Assembly (NCBI GenBank): GCA_964494505.1
Contig: CAZBRO010000010.1
Coordinates: 1-64,000, forward strand
Direction of reading: 5' to 3'
DNA length: 64,000 nt
From: CAIYRG01 sp964494505
Lineage (GTDB): Bacteria > Pseudomonadota > Alphaproteobacteria > Micropepsales > Micropepsaceae
In this document: positions 54,501-62,477 of the stretch, piece by piece
Layout: each line of letters starts with the position of its first letter
Numbering within the stretch: position 1 is the stretch's first letter
The notes under the pieces: model-generated
What the model was told of the DNA's origin: nothing
What the model saw: the letters and a program-made list of their open reading frames with translations, nothing else
Database searches by the model: none
Position numbers and translations under genes: made by a program

Positions 54501-56176
54501 AGATTGGGACGCGGCCCGATGATGGAGACGAGCGAGGTCACGAGTTCTTCGCGGATGGCGTCGAGCGGCGGGTTCGTCACCTGCGCGAAATTCTGATGAA
54601 AATAATTGTAGAGCAGTTGTGGCCGCTTCGACAGCACGGCGATGGGCTTGTCGGTGCCCATGGAGCCGACGGGATCGTCGGCCAGTGCGGCCATCGGTTC
54701 GAGGAAGAACTGGATGTCTTCCTGCGTGTAGCCGAAGGCCTGCTGCTTATCGAGCAAAGCCGAGGGTTCGTTGGTGCCCGCAATGATCGGGGTTTCCGGC
54801 AGATCGGGCAGTTCGTGCAGCTTGAACTGCGTGTTCTTCAGCCACTCCTCGTAAGGCTCGGCTTCGGCAAGGGTGCGCTTGAGTTCTTCGTCCTCGATGA
54901 TGCGGCCCTGCTCGGTGTCGATGAGCAGCATCCTGCCGGGCTGCAGGCGCCATTTGCGGACGATCTTCTCTTCCGGAATCGGCAGCACGCCGCATTCGGA
55001 CGCCATCACCACATGATCGTCGTCGGTCACGATGTAGCGCGCCGGGCGCAGGCCGTTGCGGTCGAGCGTCGCGCCGATCTGGCGGCCATCGGTAAACGCG
55101 ATGTCGGCCGGCCCGTCCCAGGGCTCCATCAGGGCTGCGTGATACTCGTAGAAGGCCTTGCGCTTCGCATCCATCTGCGGATTACCCGCCCAGGCCTCCG
55201 GGATCAGCATCATCATGGCATGGGCGAGCGAGTAACCGCCTGCCACCAGCATCTCCACGGCATTGTCGAGGCAGGCGGTGTCGGATTGCCCGTGCGGGAT
55301 CAGCGGCCACATCTTGTCGAGGTCGGGGCCGAGCAGCTCCGACTCCATGGTGCGGCGGCGGGCATTCATCCAGTTGACGTTGCCGCGCACGGTGTTGATC
55401 TCGCCATTATGGGCGATGTAGCGGTAGGGGTGCGCGAGCCGCCACGAAGGGAAAGTGTTGGTCGAGAAGCGCTGATGCACGAGCGCGAGCGCGGATTCGG
55501 TCAGCGGGTTCTTGAGATCGCAATAGAAGCTTCCGACCTGCGGAGCCAGCAGCAGGCCCTTGTAGACCACCGTCCGGGTCGAGAAGGAGGGGATGTAGAA
55601 CTGGGTCAGGCCGGGCAGCCGGTGCTTTTTGGCAAGCTCGGAGAGCGGGTTCTGGACCTGCTTGCGGATGGCCAGCAGCTTGCGCTCGAAGGCCTCCTGG
55701 TCCTTGACCCGGGACCCGCACCCGACGATCGCCTGTCTGATGCAGGGCATCTGTTCGAGCACGGTCTGGCCCAAGCCGGCGGTGTCGGTCGGCACATCGC
55801 GCCAGCCGAGCAGGGTCTGCCCCTCCACCTTCACGAAATGGCCGAAACGGCGGATGGCGAAATCCCGCGCCTTGGGATCCTGGGGCAGGAAGCACATGGC
55901 GACTGCGTAATGGCCGGGTTGCGGCAGGGTCACCGCGTTGGCGGCCGCCCAGTCACGCAAGAGCTTGTCGGGCGTCTGGATCAGGCAGCCCGCGCCGTCG
56001 CCCACAAGCGGGTCCGCGCCCACCGCGCCCCGATGGTCGAGGTTCAGCAGAATCTGCAGCGCATCGCGGATGAGCGCGTTCGACTTTCGGCCTTTGATAT
56101 TGACCACAAAGCCGACTCCGCACGCGTCATGCTCATTCCGCGGGTCATAAAGACCCTGTTTCGGCGGCAAATCCAT
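51545..56176 (-). CDS. gltB: Glutamate synthase large subunit
   Basis: ATG 56176 gives 1543 residues; a GTG one codon upstream is possible. After a short propeptide the class II amidotransferase domain starts at the catalytic Cys in EHDACGVGFVVN. Later come the FMN barrel (GGEESDRYK, KVSKDIAKVRHSTPGVGLIS, SLTHAGSPWEIGLAETQQTL), the 3Fe-4S cluster in CIMMRKCHLNTCPVG, and the C-terminal beta-helix (GNTVLYGAIAGEAYFEGVAG). It makes two glutamates from glutamine and 2-oxoglutarate. The gene is complete and of normal length and is followed by gltD. Confidence 0.97.
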   Translation of the reverse strand: MDLPPKQGLYDPRNEHDACGVGFVVNIKGRKSNALIRDALQILLNLDHRGAVGADPLVGDGAGCLIQTPDKLLRDWAAANAVTLPQPGHYAVAMCFLPQDPKARDFAIRRFGHFVKVEGQTLLGWRDVPTDTAGLGQTVLEQMPCIRQAIVGCGSRVKDQEAFERKLLAIRKQVQNPLSELAKKHRLPGLTQFYIPSFSTRTVVYKGLLLAPQVGSFYCDLKNPLTESALALVHQRFSTNTFPSWRLAHPYRYIAHNGEINTVRGNVNWMNARRRTMESELLGPDLDKMWPLIPHGQSDTACLDNAVEMLVAGGYSLAHAMMMLIPEAWAGNPQMDAKRKAFYEYHAALMEPWDGPADIAFTDGRQIGATLDRNGLRPARYIVTDDDHVVMASECGVLPIPEEKIVRKWRLQPGRMLLIDTEQGRIIEDEELKRTLAEAEPYEEWLKNTQFKLHELPDLPETPIIAGTNEPSALLDKQQAFGYTQEDIQFFLEPMAALADDPVGSMGTDKPIAVLSKRPQLLYNYFHQNFAQVTNPPLDAIREELVTSLVSIIGPRPNLFGRDAGTHKRLEVTQPVLTNQDLEKIRSISELLDGAFRTATLDCTWPAEEGAAGLEKAVDRICREATECVLADNNILMLSDRAVSADRIPIPALLYTAAVHHHLIRQGLRMQTGLVVETGEAREVHHFCALAGYGAEAINPYLAFETLEQTRIQMGLPQKPYEMQKNYIKAAGKGLLKVMSKMGISTYQSYCGAQIFDAVGLSSAFVDKYFTGTATPIEGVGLKEIAEECVRRHRDAYGDSLIYKSMLDVGGDYAFRIRGEDHAWTPESVAKLQHAVRGKLPGEYKAFADTINEQNERLLTIRGLMQFKWADTPIPLDEVEPAAEIVKRFSTGAMSFGSISREAHTTLAIAMNRIGGRSNTGEGGEESDRYKRLPNGDSMRSAIKQVASGRFGVTIEYLVNADDLQIKIAQGAKPGEGGQLPGHKVSKDIAKVRHSTPGVGLISPPPHHDIYSIEDLAQLIHDLKNANPRARISVKLVSEVGVGTVAAGVSKARSDHVTIAGYEGGTGASPLTSLTHAGSPWEIGLAETQQTLVLNGLRGRIAVQVDGGLRTGRDVAIGALLGADEFGFATAPLIALGCIMMRKCHLNTCPVGVATQDPALRKKFTGTPEHAINYFFFVAEELREIMAKMGFRAVSEMIGRVDRIDPTQVISHWKAGGVDLSKVLYQMPAKPGVAIYNCESQNHGLEKALDLSLIEAAQSALEKGEPVVVERTIRNVNRTVGAMLSGEVAKRYGHAGLPEDTIAVKLTGTAGQSFGAFLARGVSLDLVGDANDYVGKGLSGGRVVVRQPRQVRRDPTENIIIGNTVLYGAIAGEAYFEGVAGERFAVRNSGSIAVVEGTGDHACEYMTGGVVAVLGETGRNFGAGMSGGIAYVYDPQGRFRDLCNLAMVKLEPVLPAEGGADDPDRPRQRSLSAFDAGMGDMLRFDAERLLILVERHLLYTGSARARAILENWDEALTRFVKVMPNDYRRALLDMQAERRAAAE

Positions 56177-56303
56177 CACAATGGAACCCTAAATTCTCGT
56201 CCCGGCCCAATGGCCGTTCCACTCTCGCGAGTAGCAGTCTCTTAAGCTTCCCGCAATGCAACAACTTACCTCATGGCGCAGGCGCTGCAAGCGGCTGGAT
56301 TGC

Positions 56304-57536
56304 CTAAGATTCGGGCTTCACTGGCGCGAGATTGGGCGCGCGTCCCATGGCGAGATAGGCAGCAGCGGCGATGAGAGGCGGGACCGCCGCGAAGAGGAAA
56401 ATCGTCTGGTTGTCCACATGGGTCAGAAGCAGGATCCCACCCACTGACGGCCCAACGATCGAGCCTATGCGGCCCACCGCCAGAGCCCAGCCCACGCCGG
56501 TTGCGCGGATCGAGGCCGGATAGAATTTCGCCGCCACCCCATTGTTGCAGTTCTGCGCCCCGACCGTACCGATGCCGATGCCGAACGCCATGACCAAGGT
56601 GAACGCCACCGCCGAACCGGCGAGGCCAATGCCCGCAATGCAAAGCGCAGCGAGAAGGAACGCCGCCGGCAGCACCCTCTGGGGCCCAAAACGGTCGACC
56701 ATCGGGCCCATGGCGAAAGCGGCGGCCACTCCGGCAAACTGCACCACCACCGTTGCGATCAGGGCATAGGTATCCGACACCCCCTGCGCGCCCAGCGTGG
56801 TCGGCAGCCAACTCGTCAGGAAGAACAACTCCATCAGATTGGCGAAGAAGACGATCCAGAGCAGGATCGTGATCTTCGCCCTGCCCTCGTTGAACAGACG
56901 GTCGATCGGGATTTTCGGTTTCGCATCGCCTTCGGGCACATAGGATTCGGGCATCGCAAAGAGGAGCGCCGGCCAGAGCAGGAGCGCCATGCCGCCGCAG
57001 AAGACCAGAACCGATCCCCAGCCATAGGCCGGGATCAGGCTGGCCGCGATGATCCCGCCGAACCCTGCGCCTACGGAATAGCTCGAGAACATGGCCGCAA
57101 CGGCCGAGGCGCGCTTGGCGCCGGGACTGAATTCGGCGGTGATGGCGATGGCGTTGGGCATCGCGCCGCCAAGGCCGATTCCGGTCAGCAGCCTGAGCAC
57201 GATAAGCGCGGGCAGCGAATGAACGAAGGCGGTCGCAATCGTGAGCAGGGCAAAAACGATCACCGAATAGACCACGAGGCGTCTGCGGCCATAGGTGTCG
57301 GCGAGCGGCGCTATCAGAAAGGCTCCGAGCGTCATCCCGAGGAGCCCCGCCGCGATTGCCGGCGTCAGCGCACCTGGGGCCACCGCCCAATCACGCGCGA
57401 TGCCGGGCACCACATAGCCCATGAGCTGGGCGTCGTAGCCCTCCACGAACATGGTCGCCGCGCAGAGCCCAAGCGCGGCCCACTGGAAACGGCCTCTTGG
57501 CTTGGCCTCAAGAGTCGTCTCGGCAATGGCGGACAT
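56304..57536 (-). CDS. MFS transporter, aromatic acid:H+ symporter type
   Basis: ATG 57536 gives 410 residues with a good GGGAGGG upstream. Twelve hydrophobic segments are visible. The first contains FVEGYDAQLMGYVVPGIARD, the equivalent of the DGxD motif of aromatic acid symporters such as PcaK; the loop between helices 2 and 3 has GALADTYGRRRLVV-like residues (APLADTYGRRRLVV). Such transporters import 4-hydroxybenzoate, protocatechuate or related acids. It is co-directional with and 26 bases from the upstream DHA2 transporter gene. The divergent reductase, RraA and decarboxylase-like genes fit an aromatic acid substrate. Confidence 0.88.
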   Translation of the reverse strand: MSAIAETTLEAKPRGRFQWAALGLCAATMFVEGYDAQLMGYVVPGIARDWAVAPGALTPAIAAGLLGMTLGAFLIAPLADTYGRRRLVVYSVIVFALLTIATAFVHSLPALIVLRLLTGIGLGGAMPNAIAITAEFSPGAKRASAVAAMFSSYSVGAGFGGIIAASLIPAYGWGSVLVFCGGMALLLWPALLFAMPESYVPEGDAKPKIPIDRLFNEGRAKITILLWIVFFANLMELFFLTSWLPTTLGAQGVSDTYALIATVVVQFAGVAAAFAMGPMVDRFGPQRVLPAAFLLAALCIAGIGLAGSAVAFTLVMAFGIGIGTVGAQNCNNGVAAKFYPASIRATGVGWALAVGRIGSIVGPSVGGILLLTHVDNQTIFLFAAVPPLIAAAAYLAMGRAPNLAPVKPES

Positions 57537-57562
57537 GCGGCGCCCTCCCCTTCTCGTTCGAT

Positions 57563-59005
57563 CTATTCGGCCGCGCTTTTGTAACCCGAGACCTGCCAGC
57601 CATCTTCGGGCTTCAAGCGGCGGAAGCCTATCGCCGAAGCCGCCATGAGCAAAGCGATGCTGAGGAACACGATCCTGAAATCGCCGACCGTGATGGGGCC
57701 CAAACCGGAGAGGACGGCGAGCAGGCTCGCGCTGATGCCGACGCCGAGACTCTGAGCCAGCCTTTGGGCCAGGGCGAAGATGCTGGTCGCCTTGGACATC
57801 TCCTCCGGGGCGATGTCGGAATAGGCAAGCGCCCCCATCCCGATCATTTGCCCTGCCCGCAGCACACCGAAGAGGAAGAGATAGCCCGCGATCAGGATAT
57901 GCGGTGTCGAGATGTCGAAGACCGCAAAACCCGCCATCATGGTCGCGTTCAGCGCCACCCCTGCCAGGAACACCGCGCGGAAACCGAACCGCTTGACCAG
58001 ATGCTGCACCCAGACGCGCATGCTCATCGCGCCCGCGGTGTTGAGGAAGGTGATCAGCCCCGAATGGAAGGGGTCGAGCCCAAAACCCACCTGAAGCAGC
58101 AGTGGCAGCAGGAATGGCACCGTCGCGATGCCGGCGCGGATCATGTTCCCCGCGATCACCGCGACCGCGAAGGTCCGGCCCTTGAACAAGCGCAGATCCA
58201 GCGCCGGATTGGCGACGCGCGAGGCATAAGCCCAATAGACCAGGAAAATCGCGGCCGCGACGACGAGCAGCACCGTCTCGGTCACGGCATCCAGCGTGTG
58301 GCGGCCGAGATTCTCGATCGCATATTGCGCCACTCCAAGCCCGCAGGCGACGATGAGGAAGCCCGGGATGTCGAAGGCGGACGGCCGCGGCATCCTGATG
58401 TCGGGGACGAAACGCAAGGCGAGCGCGACCCCGAAAAGACCGATCGGCACGTTGATGAAGAAATTCCAGTGCCAGGAGAAATAGGTGGTGATGAAGCCGC
58501 CGACGAGCGGCCCCATGGTCGGCCCGAGCATGCCGGGGAGCATGTAATAGCTCATGGCGCGCATGAGCTGGTCCTTGGGGAAGGTGCGGGTAAGGATGAG
58601 CCGCCCCACCGGCGTCATCATGGCGCCGCCAAAGCCTTGGACGATGCGGGAGAGCACCAGCGCCGAGAGGCTCTCCGACAACCCGCAGAGGACCGAGCCC
58701 AGCGTGAAAAAGCCGATTGCCCCGCAGAACACGGTGCGGGCACCGAAGCGGTCGGCGATCCAGCCGCTGATCGGCACGAAAATGGCGAGACTGACGAGAT
58801 AGGACGTGATCGCCGCACTCATCTGAGACGGCGAAACGGCAAAGCTTGACGCCATCTGCGGCAGCGAGGTCGAGATGATAGAGGAATCCAGCCCGTCCAT
58901 GAAAAACGCGCCGGCGATGACCGTTGGCACGATCCGTGAGATTATCGGCCGCGAGATTATCGGCGGGCTTTCACGAGGCGGTGACTGATTCAATTCTGTA
59001 GCCAT
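57563..59005 (-). CDS. MFS transporter, DHA2 (EmrB/QacA) type
   Basis: ATG 59005 gives 480 residues with about fourteen hydrophobic segments, as in DHA2 exporters. Motif A is GWIADRFGARTVFCGAIGFF, and motif C-like residues lie in MLPGMLGPTMGPLVGGFIT. EmrB-type proteins export hydrophobic drugs or aromatic compounds with protons, often together with an EmrA adaptor; no adaptor gene is adjacent. It is the first gene of the minus-strand pair and shares its promoter region with the divergent reductase. It may relieve toxicity of the acid handled nearby; that is inference. Confidence 0.88.
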   Translation of the reverse strand: MATELNQSPPRESPPIISRPIISRIVPTVIAGAFFMDGLDSSIISTSLPQMASSFAVSPSQMSAAITSYLVSLAIFVPISGWIADRFGARTVFCGAIGFFTLGSVLCGLSESLSALVLSRIVQGFGGAMMTPVGRLILTRTFPKDQLMRAMSYYMLPGMLGPTMGPLVGGFITTYFSWHWNFFINVPIGLFGVALALRFVPDIRMPRPSAFDIPGFLIVACGLGVAQYAIENLGRHTLDAVTETVLLVVAAAIFLVYWAYASRVANPALDLRLFKGRTFAVAVIAGNMIRAGIATVPFLLPLLLQVGFGLDPFHSGLITFLNTAGAMSMRVWVQHLVKRFGFRAVFLAGVALNATMMAGFAVFDISTPHILIAGYLFLFGVLRAGQMIGMGALAYSDIAPEEMSKATSIFALAQRLAQSLGVGISASLLAVLSGLGPITVGDFRIVFLSIALLMAASAIGFRRLKPEDGWQVSGYKSAAE

Positions 59006-59127
59006 TGGGGTAAGGGGTCTATGGGGCTGCCAACGCGGCACGTCAAGGCGGGCCGGGCCTGGGGCTTGAATAGAGCCCGCGCGCACGGCAGAAGAAGCCC
59101 ACACCTACCGGAATTCAGGACCAGGAC

Positions 59128-60096
59128 TTGGCAGACGACATCCCGCCGAACGACGCCCAGGCAATCGAGATGCTGCTCACCTGTATCAGGATGGCCGCGC
59201 GGGACACCAATCTCTACAGCTTCGAACGGCCGGATAAGGGACCTCTGCCGGGTGCGGAACCGGGCGCCCATATCGGCGTGATCCTGCCCAACGGCATAGA
59301 GCGCCAATATTCGCTCGTTCATGCTGCACCTGAGATGACCGAATATACCGTCGGCGTAAAGCGCGACGCGAATAGCCGCGGCGGCTCGGTGTTCATGCAC
59401 GATCAGCTCCGCGTCGGCACAACGGTCAAGGTGCTTCCGCCGCGCAACAATTTCCCGTTGAAGGAGGACGCCGAGCTGGTCGTACTGCTCGCGGGCGGCA
59501 TCGGCATCACGCCGATCTACTGCATGCTGAAGCGGCTGATCGAAAAGGGTCGGCCGTGGCTCCTGTACTATTCGTGCCGCTCGCGCATGGACACGGCCTT
59601 CCTCGAGGAATTGGCGGGGCACAAGGACGTGCACTTCCACTTCGACGACGAAGAGAACGGACGGTTCCTCAACGTAGCAGGCATTGTCGAGTCGCTGCCC
59701 AGGCGCGCGCATCTCTATTGCTGCGGGCCGGCGCCGATGCTGGCGGCGTTCGAGGCGGCGACCGCCGCATGGCCGCAAGAGAACATCCACGTTGAATATT
59801 TCACGCCGAAATTCGCCGCCGCCCAGGAAGGCGGCTTCGTGGTGGAACTGGCGCGGTCCAAACGCGAGCTGACGGTTCCGCCGGGAAAATCCATTCTGCA
59901 ATGCGTGCGCGAGGCCGGGATCCAGGTGCCGCATTCCTGCGAGGAAGGTGTGTGCGGGGCCTGCGAGACGCGGGTGATTTCCGGCATCCCCGACCATCGC
60001 GACACGATACTGACCGAGCAGGAGCGCAAGGAGAACGCGACCATGATGATCTGCTGCTCCGGCTCGAAGTCGCCGCGCCTGGTGCTGGATATATAG
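59128..60096 (+). CDS. Phthalate dioxygenase reductase/VanB-like flavo-iron-sulfur protein
   Basis: TTG 59128 is used; AGGA lies 11 bases upstream, giving 322 residues. The order is FMN-binding barrel (IERQYSLVHAAPEMTEYTVG), NAD-binding domain (VVLLAGGIGITPIYCML, LYCCGPAPMLAAFE) and a C-terminal plant-type 2Fe-2S domain with CEEGVCGACETRV and the last Cys in MICCSG. This FMN-NAD-2Fe-2S order defines the phthalate dioxygenase reductase class, which passes NADH electrons to a Rieske oxygenase. No Rieske oxygenase gene lies in the window, so its partner is elsewhere or it serves another electron acceptor. RraA and decarboxylase-like genes follow. Confidence 0.87.
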   Translation: MADDIPPNDAQAIEMLLTCIRMAARDTNLYSFERPDKGPLPGAEPGAHIGVILPNGIERQYSLVHAAPEMTEYTVGVKRDANSRGGSVFMHDQLRVGTTVKVLPPRNNFPLKEDAELVVLLAGGIGITPIYCMLKRLIEKGRPWLLYYSCRSRMDTAFLEELAGHKDVHFHFDDEENGRFLNVAGIVESLPRRAHLYCCGPAPMLAAFEAATAAWPQENIHVEYFTPKFAAAQEGGFVVELARSKRELTVPPGKSILQCVREAGIQVPHSCEEGVCGACETRVISGIPDHRDTILTEQERKENATMMICCSGSKSPRLVLDI

Positions 60097-60110
60097 GCAC
60101 GGCATGAATC

Positions 60111-60184
60111 CCCCCCTCTGCCTCGCTATGCTAGGCACCTCGCCCGTAAACGAGCGACCTGCTCCCGAACGGAGCGGAGGGGGG
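60111..60184. repeat. Multi-hairpin repeat that carries the RraA ribosome binding site
   Basis: CCCCCCTC (60111-60118) can pair with GAGGGGGG (60177-60184). Inside are CGCCCGTAAACGAGCG, related to the tandem repeat near 5 kb, and GCTCC-CGAAC-GGAGC (60161-60175). The 3' arm is also the Shine-Dalgarno sequence of the gene starting at 60187, so folding could hide it. Confidence 0.6.
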
Positions 60185-60186
60185 CT

Positions 60187-60960
60187 GTGACACACTCTCC
60201 CCACGATATCGTTGCGCGGCTGAGGCGGCTCGACGCCTGTGCGGTCTCCGATGCGCTCGACAGTCTGGGGCTTTCTCGCGTCGTCAGCGGTGTGCCGCAG
60301 CAATCGGGCGATGGGCGCATTGCCGGGCGCGCGGTGACGGTGAAGCTTGGGCAAGGCGCCGTCCCGGCAGGCCCGCCGCGTCATCTCGGCACCGCGGCCG
60401 TGGAAGCATCCGGCCCCGATAACGTCATCGTCATCGAGCAACGCTCAGGCATAGAAGCGGGGAGCTGGGGCGGGCTGTTGACGCTGGGAGCGAGCCTGCG
60501 GGGCGTCGCCGGCGCCGTGTGCGACGGCCCGGTGCGCGACATCGACGAAGCGCGCGCCCTCGGCTTTCCCGTCTTCGCGCGCACGCTGACGGCCAAGACC
60601 GCGCGCGGCCGCATCGTGGAGCTCGGCACCAATGTGCCGGTGACATTCGAAACCATTTCGGTTGCGCCCGGCGATTACGTCGTCGCGGACAAGAGCGCAA
60701 TCATCTTCATCGCTTCCGCCGACATCGCGCGCGTGCTGGAAAAGGCCGAGACGATTGTCGCGAAGGAAGCAGCCATGGCGGACGCATTGCGCGCCGGGCA
60801 GCCGATCGGCCAGGTCATGGCCGCCAATTACGAACACATGCTTGCTCCTCCCACCCCTAACCCCTCCGCACCAAGGGGAGAGGAACTGGAAGGGTCACCT
60901 CCCCCTCGTGGGGAAGTCGCGAGCGCAATAGCGCAAGCGGACGGGGGGCAGGATCGCTAA
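60187..60960 (+). CDS. RraA-family protein (HMG/CHA aldolase-like)
   Basis: GTG 60187 follows GGAGGGGGG and gives 257 residues. The family core is complete: ACAVSDALDSLGLSRVV, then SWGGLLTLGASLRGVAGAV and the active-site segment CDGPVRDIDEARALGFPVFA with the Arg-Asp pair, then PVTFETISVAPGDYVVADKS. Members include 4-carboxy-4-hydroxy-2-oxoadipate aldolase of protocatechuate 4,5-cleavage and RNase E inhibitors. The aromatic neighbourhood favours the aldolase role. The last 37 residues are encoded by an intergenic palindromic repeat and are not part of the fold. Confidence 0.82.
   Translation: MTHSPHDIVARLRRLDACAVSDALDSLGLSRVVSGVPQQSGDGRIAGRAVTVKLGQGAVPAGPPRHLGTAAVEASGPDNVIVIEQRSGIEAGSWGGLLTLGASLRGVAGAVCDGPVRDIDEARALGFPVFARTLTAKTARGRIVELGTNVPVTFETISVAPGDYVVADKSAIIFIASADIARVLEKAETIVAKEAAMADALRAGQPIGQVMAANYEHMLAPPTPNPSAPRGEELEGSPPPRGEVASAIAQADGGQDR
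60856..60957. repeat. Palindromic repeat inside the 3' end of the RraA-family gene
   Basis: CCCCT...AGGGG (60861-60878) and CCCC-TCGT-GGGG (60902-60913) with the surrounding CCTCTCC/GGAGAGG-like sequence form the common intergenic hairpin element. Here it is translated as the tail PPTPNPSAPRGEELEG... The stop codon lies at its end. Confidence 0.6.
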
Positions 60961-60993
60961 ATCGCAACGGAACCTGAAACAGAGGGAACCCAC

Positions 60994-61980
60994 ATGTCGC
61001 AACTGAAGCTTTCCATCGCCACCACCGACTACGATCATTTCCGCGATTTCCGGCTCGGCTTCGTCAAGGCGGAGGGCATCGACCACACCTGGCTCAATCT
61101 CGGCCACCATGAATGCTTCGCGCGCTTCACCGCGAACCGCGAATTCGATCTGTCGGAGCTCTCGTTTGCGAAATTCTCGACCCAGGTGACGCGCGAGAAC
61201 AGTGACATCATCGGACTTCCCGTCATCTGCTCGCGGCTGTTCCGCTTCTCTTCCTTCTATGTGAACAAGAAGAGCGGCATCAAAACCGTGGCTGATTTGA
61301 AGGGGAAGAAGGTCGGCTCGCCGGAATGGGCCCATTCGGCGGCCGTCTATATGCGCGGCTGGATGCACAATGAGCAGGGCGTGAAGCTCACCGACGTGCA
61401 TTGGTATCAGGCCGGCGCCAACTCGCCGGGCCGCGAGGAGAAAGTCGAACTCAATCTGCCGGCGGGCCTGAAGCTCACGCGCGTCTCCGACAAATCGCTG
61501 AGCGAGCTGCTGGCGGCGAACGAAATCGACTGTGCCATCATTGCACGCCCACCCACCTGCTTCCTCGAGGGCCATCCCGACGTGGTGCGCCTGTTCCCGA
61601 ACTATCTCGAGATGGAAGAGGAATATTACGAGCGCACCAAGGTCTGGCCGATCATGCACATCATCGCCATGAAACGGTCGATCATGGAGGAACATCCCTG
61701 GGCCGCACGCAACCTCTACAACGCGTTCCTGGAATCAAAACGCCGCTCCATTGAGCGCATCCTCGATCCCGCCGTGTCGCGCTATCCGGTTCCATGGCTG
61801 ACAACCTATGCGCGCAAGATGCGCGATCGCTTCGGCGACCTCTATCCCTACGGCATCGAGGAGAACCGTCCGACCTGGGAGCAAATGGCGCTCTACACTT
61901 ATCAGCAGGGCATCGCGCACAGGCAATTCCGGCCGGAGGAAATCTTCCCCCCCGGCATCATGACCAAAGTGATCATCTAA
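60994..61980 (+). CDS. 4,5-dihydroxyphthalate decarboxylase-like protein
   Basis: The product has 328 residues. AGAGGGAA precedes ATG 60994. It has no signal peptide. Family marks are LKLSIATTDYDHFRDFRLG at the start, ECFARFTANREFDLSELSFA, VYVN-like KSGIKTVADLKGKKVGSPEW and HSAAVYMRGWM; the closing part has DLYPYGIEENRPTWEQ. Pht5-type 4,5-dihydroxyphthalate decarboxylases use a periplasmic-binding fold for this reaction and yield protocatechuate. Linkage to a phthalate-dioxygenase-reductase-like protein and to an RraA-family aldolase fits a phthalate or related route. Distant members are binding proteins, so the reaction is probable, not certain. Confidence 0.82.
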   Translation: MSQLKLSIATTDYDHFRDFRLGFVKAEGIDHTWLNLGHHECFARFTANREFDLSELSFAKFSTQVTRENSDIIGLPVICSRLFRFSSFYVNKKSGIKTVADLKGKKVGSPEWAHSAAVYMRGWMHNEQGVKLTDVHWYQAGANSPGREEKVELNLPAGLKLTRVSDKSLSELLAANEIDCAIIARPPTCFLEGHPDVVRLFPNYLEMEEEYYERTKVWPIMHIIAMKRSIMEEHPWAARNLYNAFLESKRRSIERILDPAVSRYPVPWLTTYARKMRDRFGDLYPYGIEENRPTWEQMALYTYQQGIAHRQFRPEEIFPPGIMTKVII

Positions 61981-61996
61981 GCGCACGAATTAGCAC

Positions 61997-62149
61997 GGGA
62001 CGGAAGCGTACACTTCCGTCCCACAACGCCGTTGTGTAATTTGGGACAGTAAAGGTTTCACCCGATCCGGCGTGTGCACAATTTGTAACATTTCTGGTTC
62101 CCATGCCGCTTCAATACACATGGGCGCGAAGTAATCGGAACTTCGCGCC
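61997..62149. other. Intergenic block with three perfect hairpins
   Basis: Three stems follow one another: GGGACGGAAG-CGTACA-CTTCCGTCCC (61997-62022), CACAAC-GCC-GTTGTG (62022-62036), and GGCGCGAAGT-AATCGGA-ACTTCGCGCC (62123-62149). The first probably ends transcription of the decarboxylase-like gene although no U-tract follows. The third is isolated and could be an RNA element or operator. TATAAT occurs at 62173-62178 beyond it. Confidence 0.5.
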
Positions 62150-62477
62150 GCGGCGCTACACACACATCAAATTATAATGTAGTAATTGGCTCCCCGCTGT
62201 CCATTCGAGGGGAACTGGTCGGGCGGACTCTTGATCGTTCGTCGCTATCCGGAGCGCACCATGACGATCGGCTTTCGACGCAGCAATCGCGCGTGCGGCA
62301 GCAACGCAATCGCAATCACAAAACGCAATCGCAACACGAACGGGGTCCTTGCAACATTCCTGCATAAATCCCCTCGCCGGCCCTTCGAGCAAAGTCGCAC
62401 GCTGAACGTCCCTTTGTAGCGCCGCAGCCGTTCCGGAAAAATCGCAAACCAACATCGCGAAAGAGGAGCAAACACAA
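62150..62477. other. Leader region before the papain-like gene
   Basis: No gene is supported. TATAAT at 62173-62178 is the best -10-like motif but has no good -35. ACGCAATCGCAA-like units repeat between about 62304 and 62335. AGAGGAG precedes the next ATG. Confidence 0.4.

Noticed and set aside
53195..56245. Plus-strand open frame of about 1000 codons
   Set aside because: It is antisense to the unquestionable gltB and shows the same GC-driven composition.
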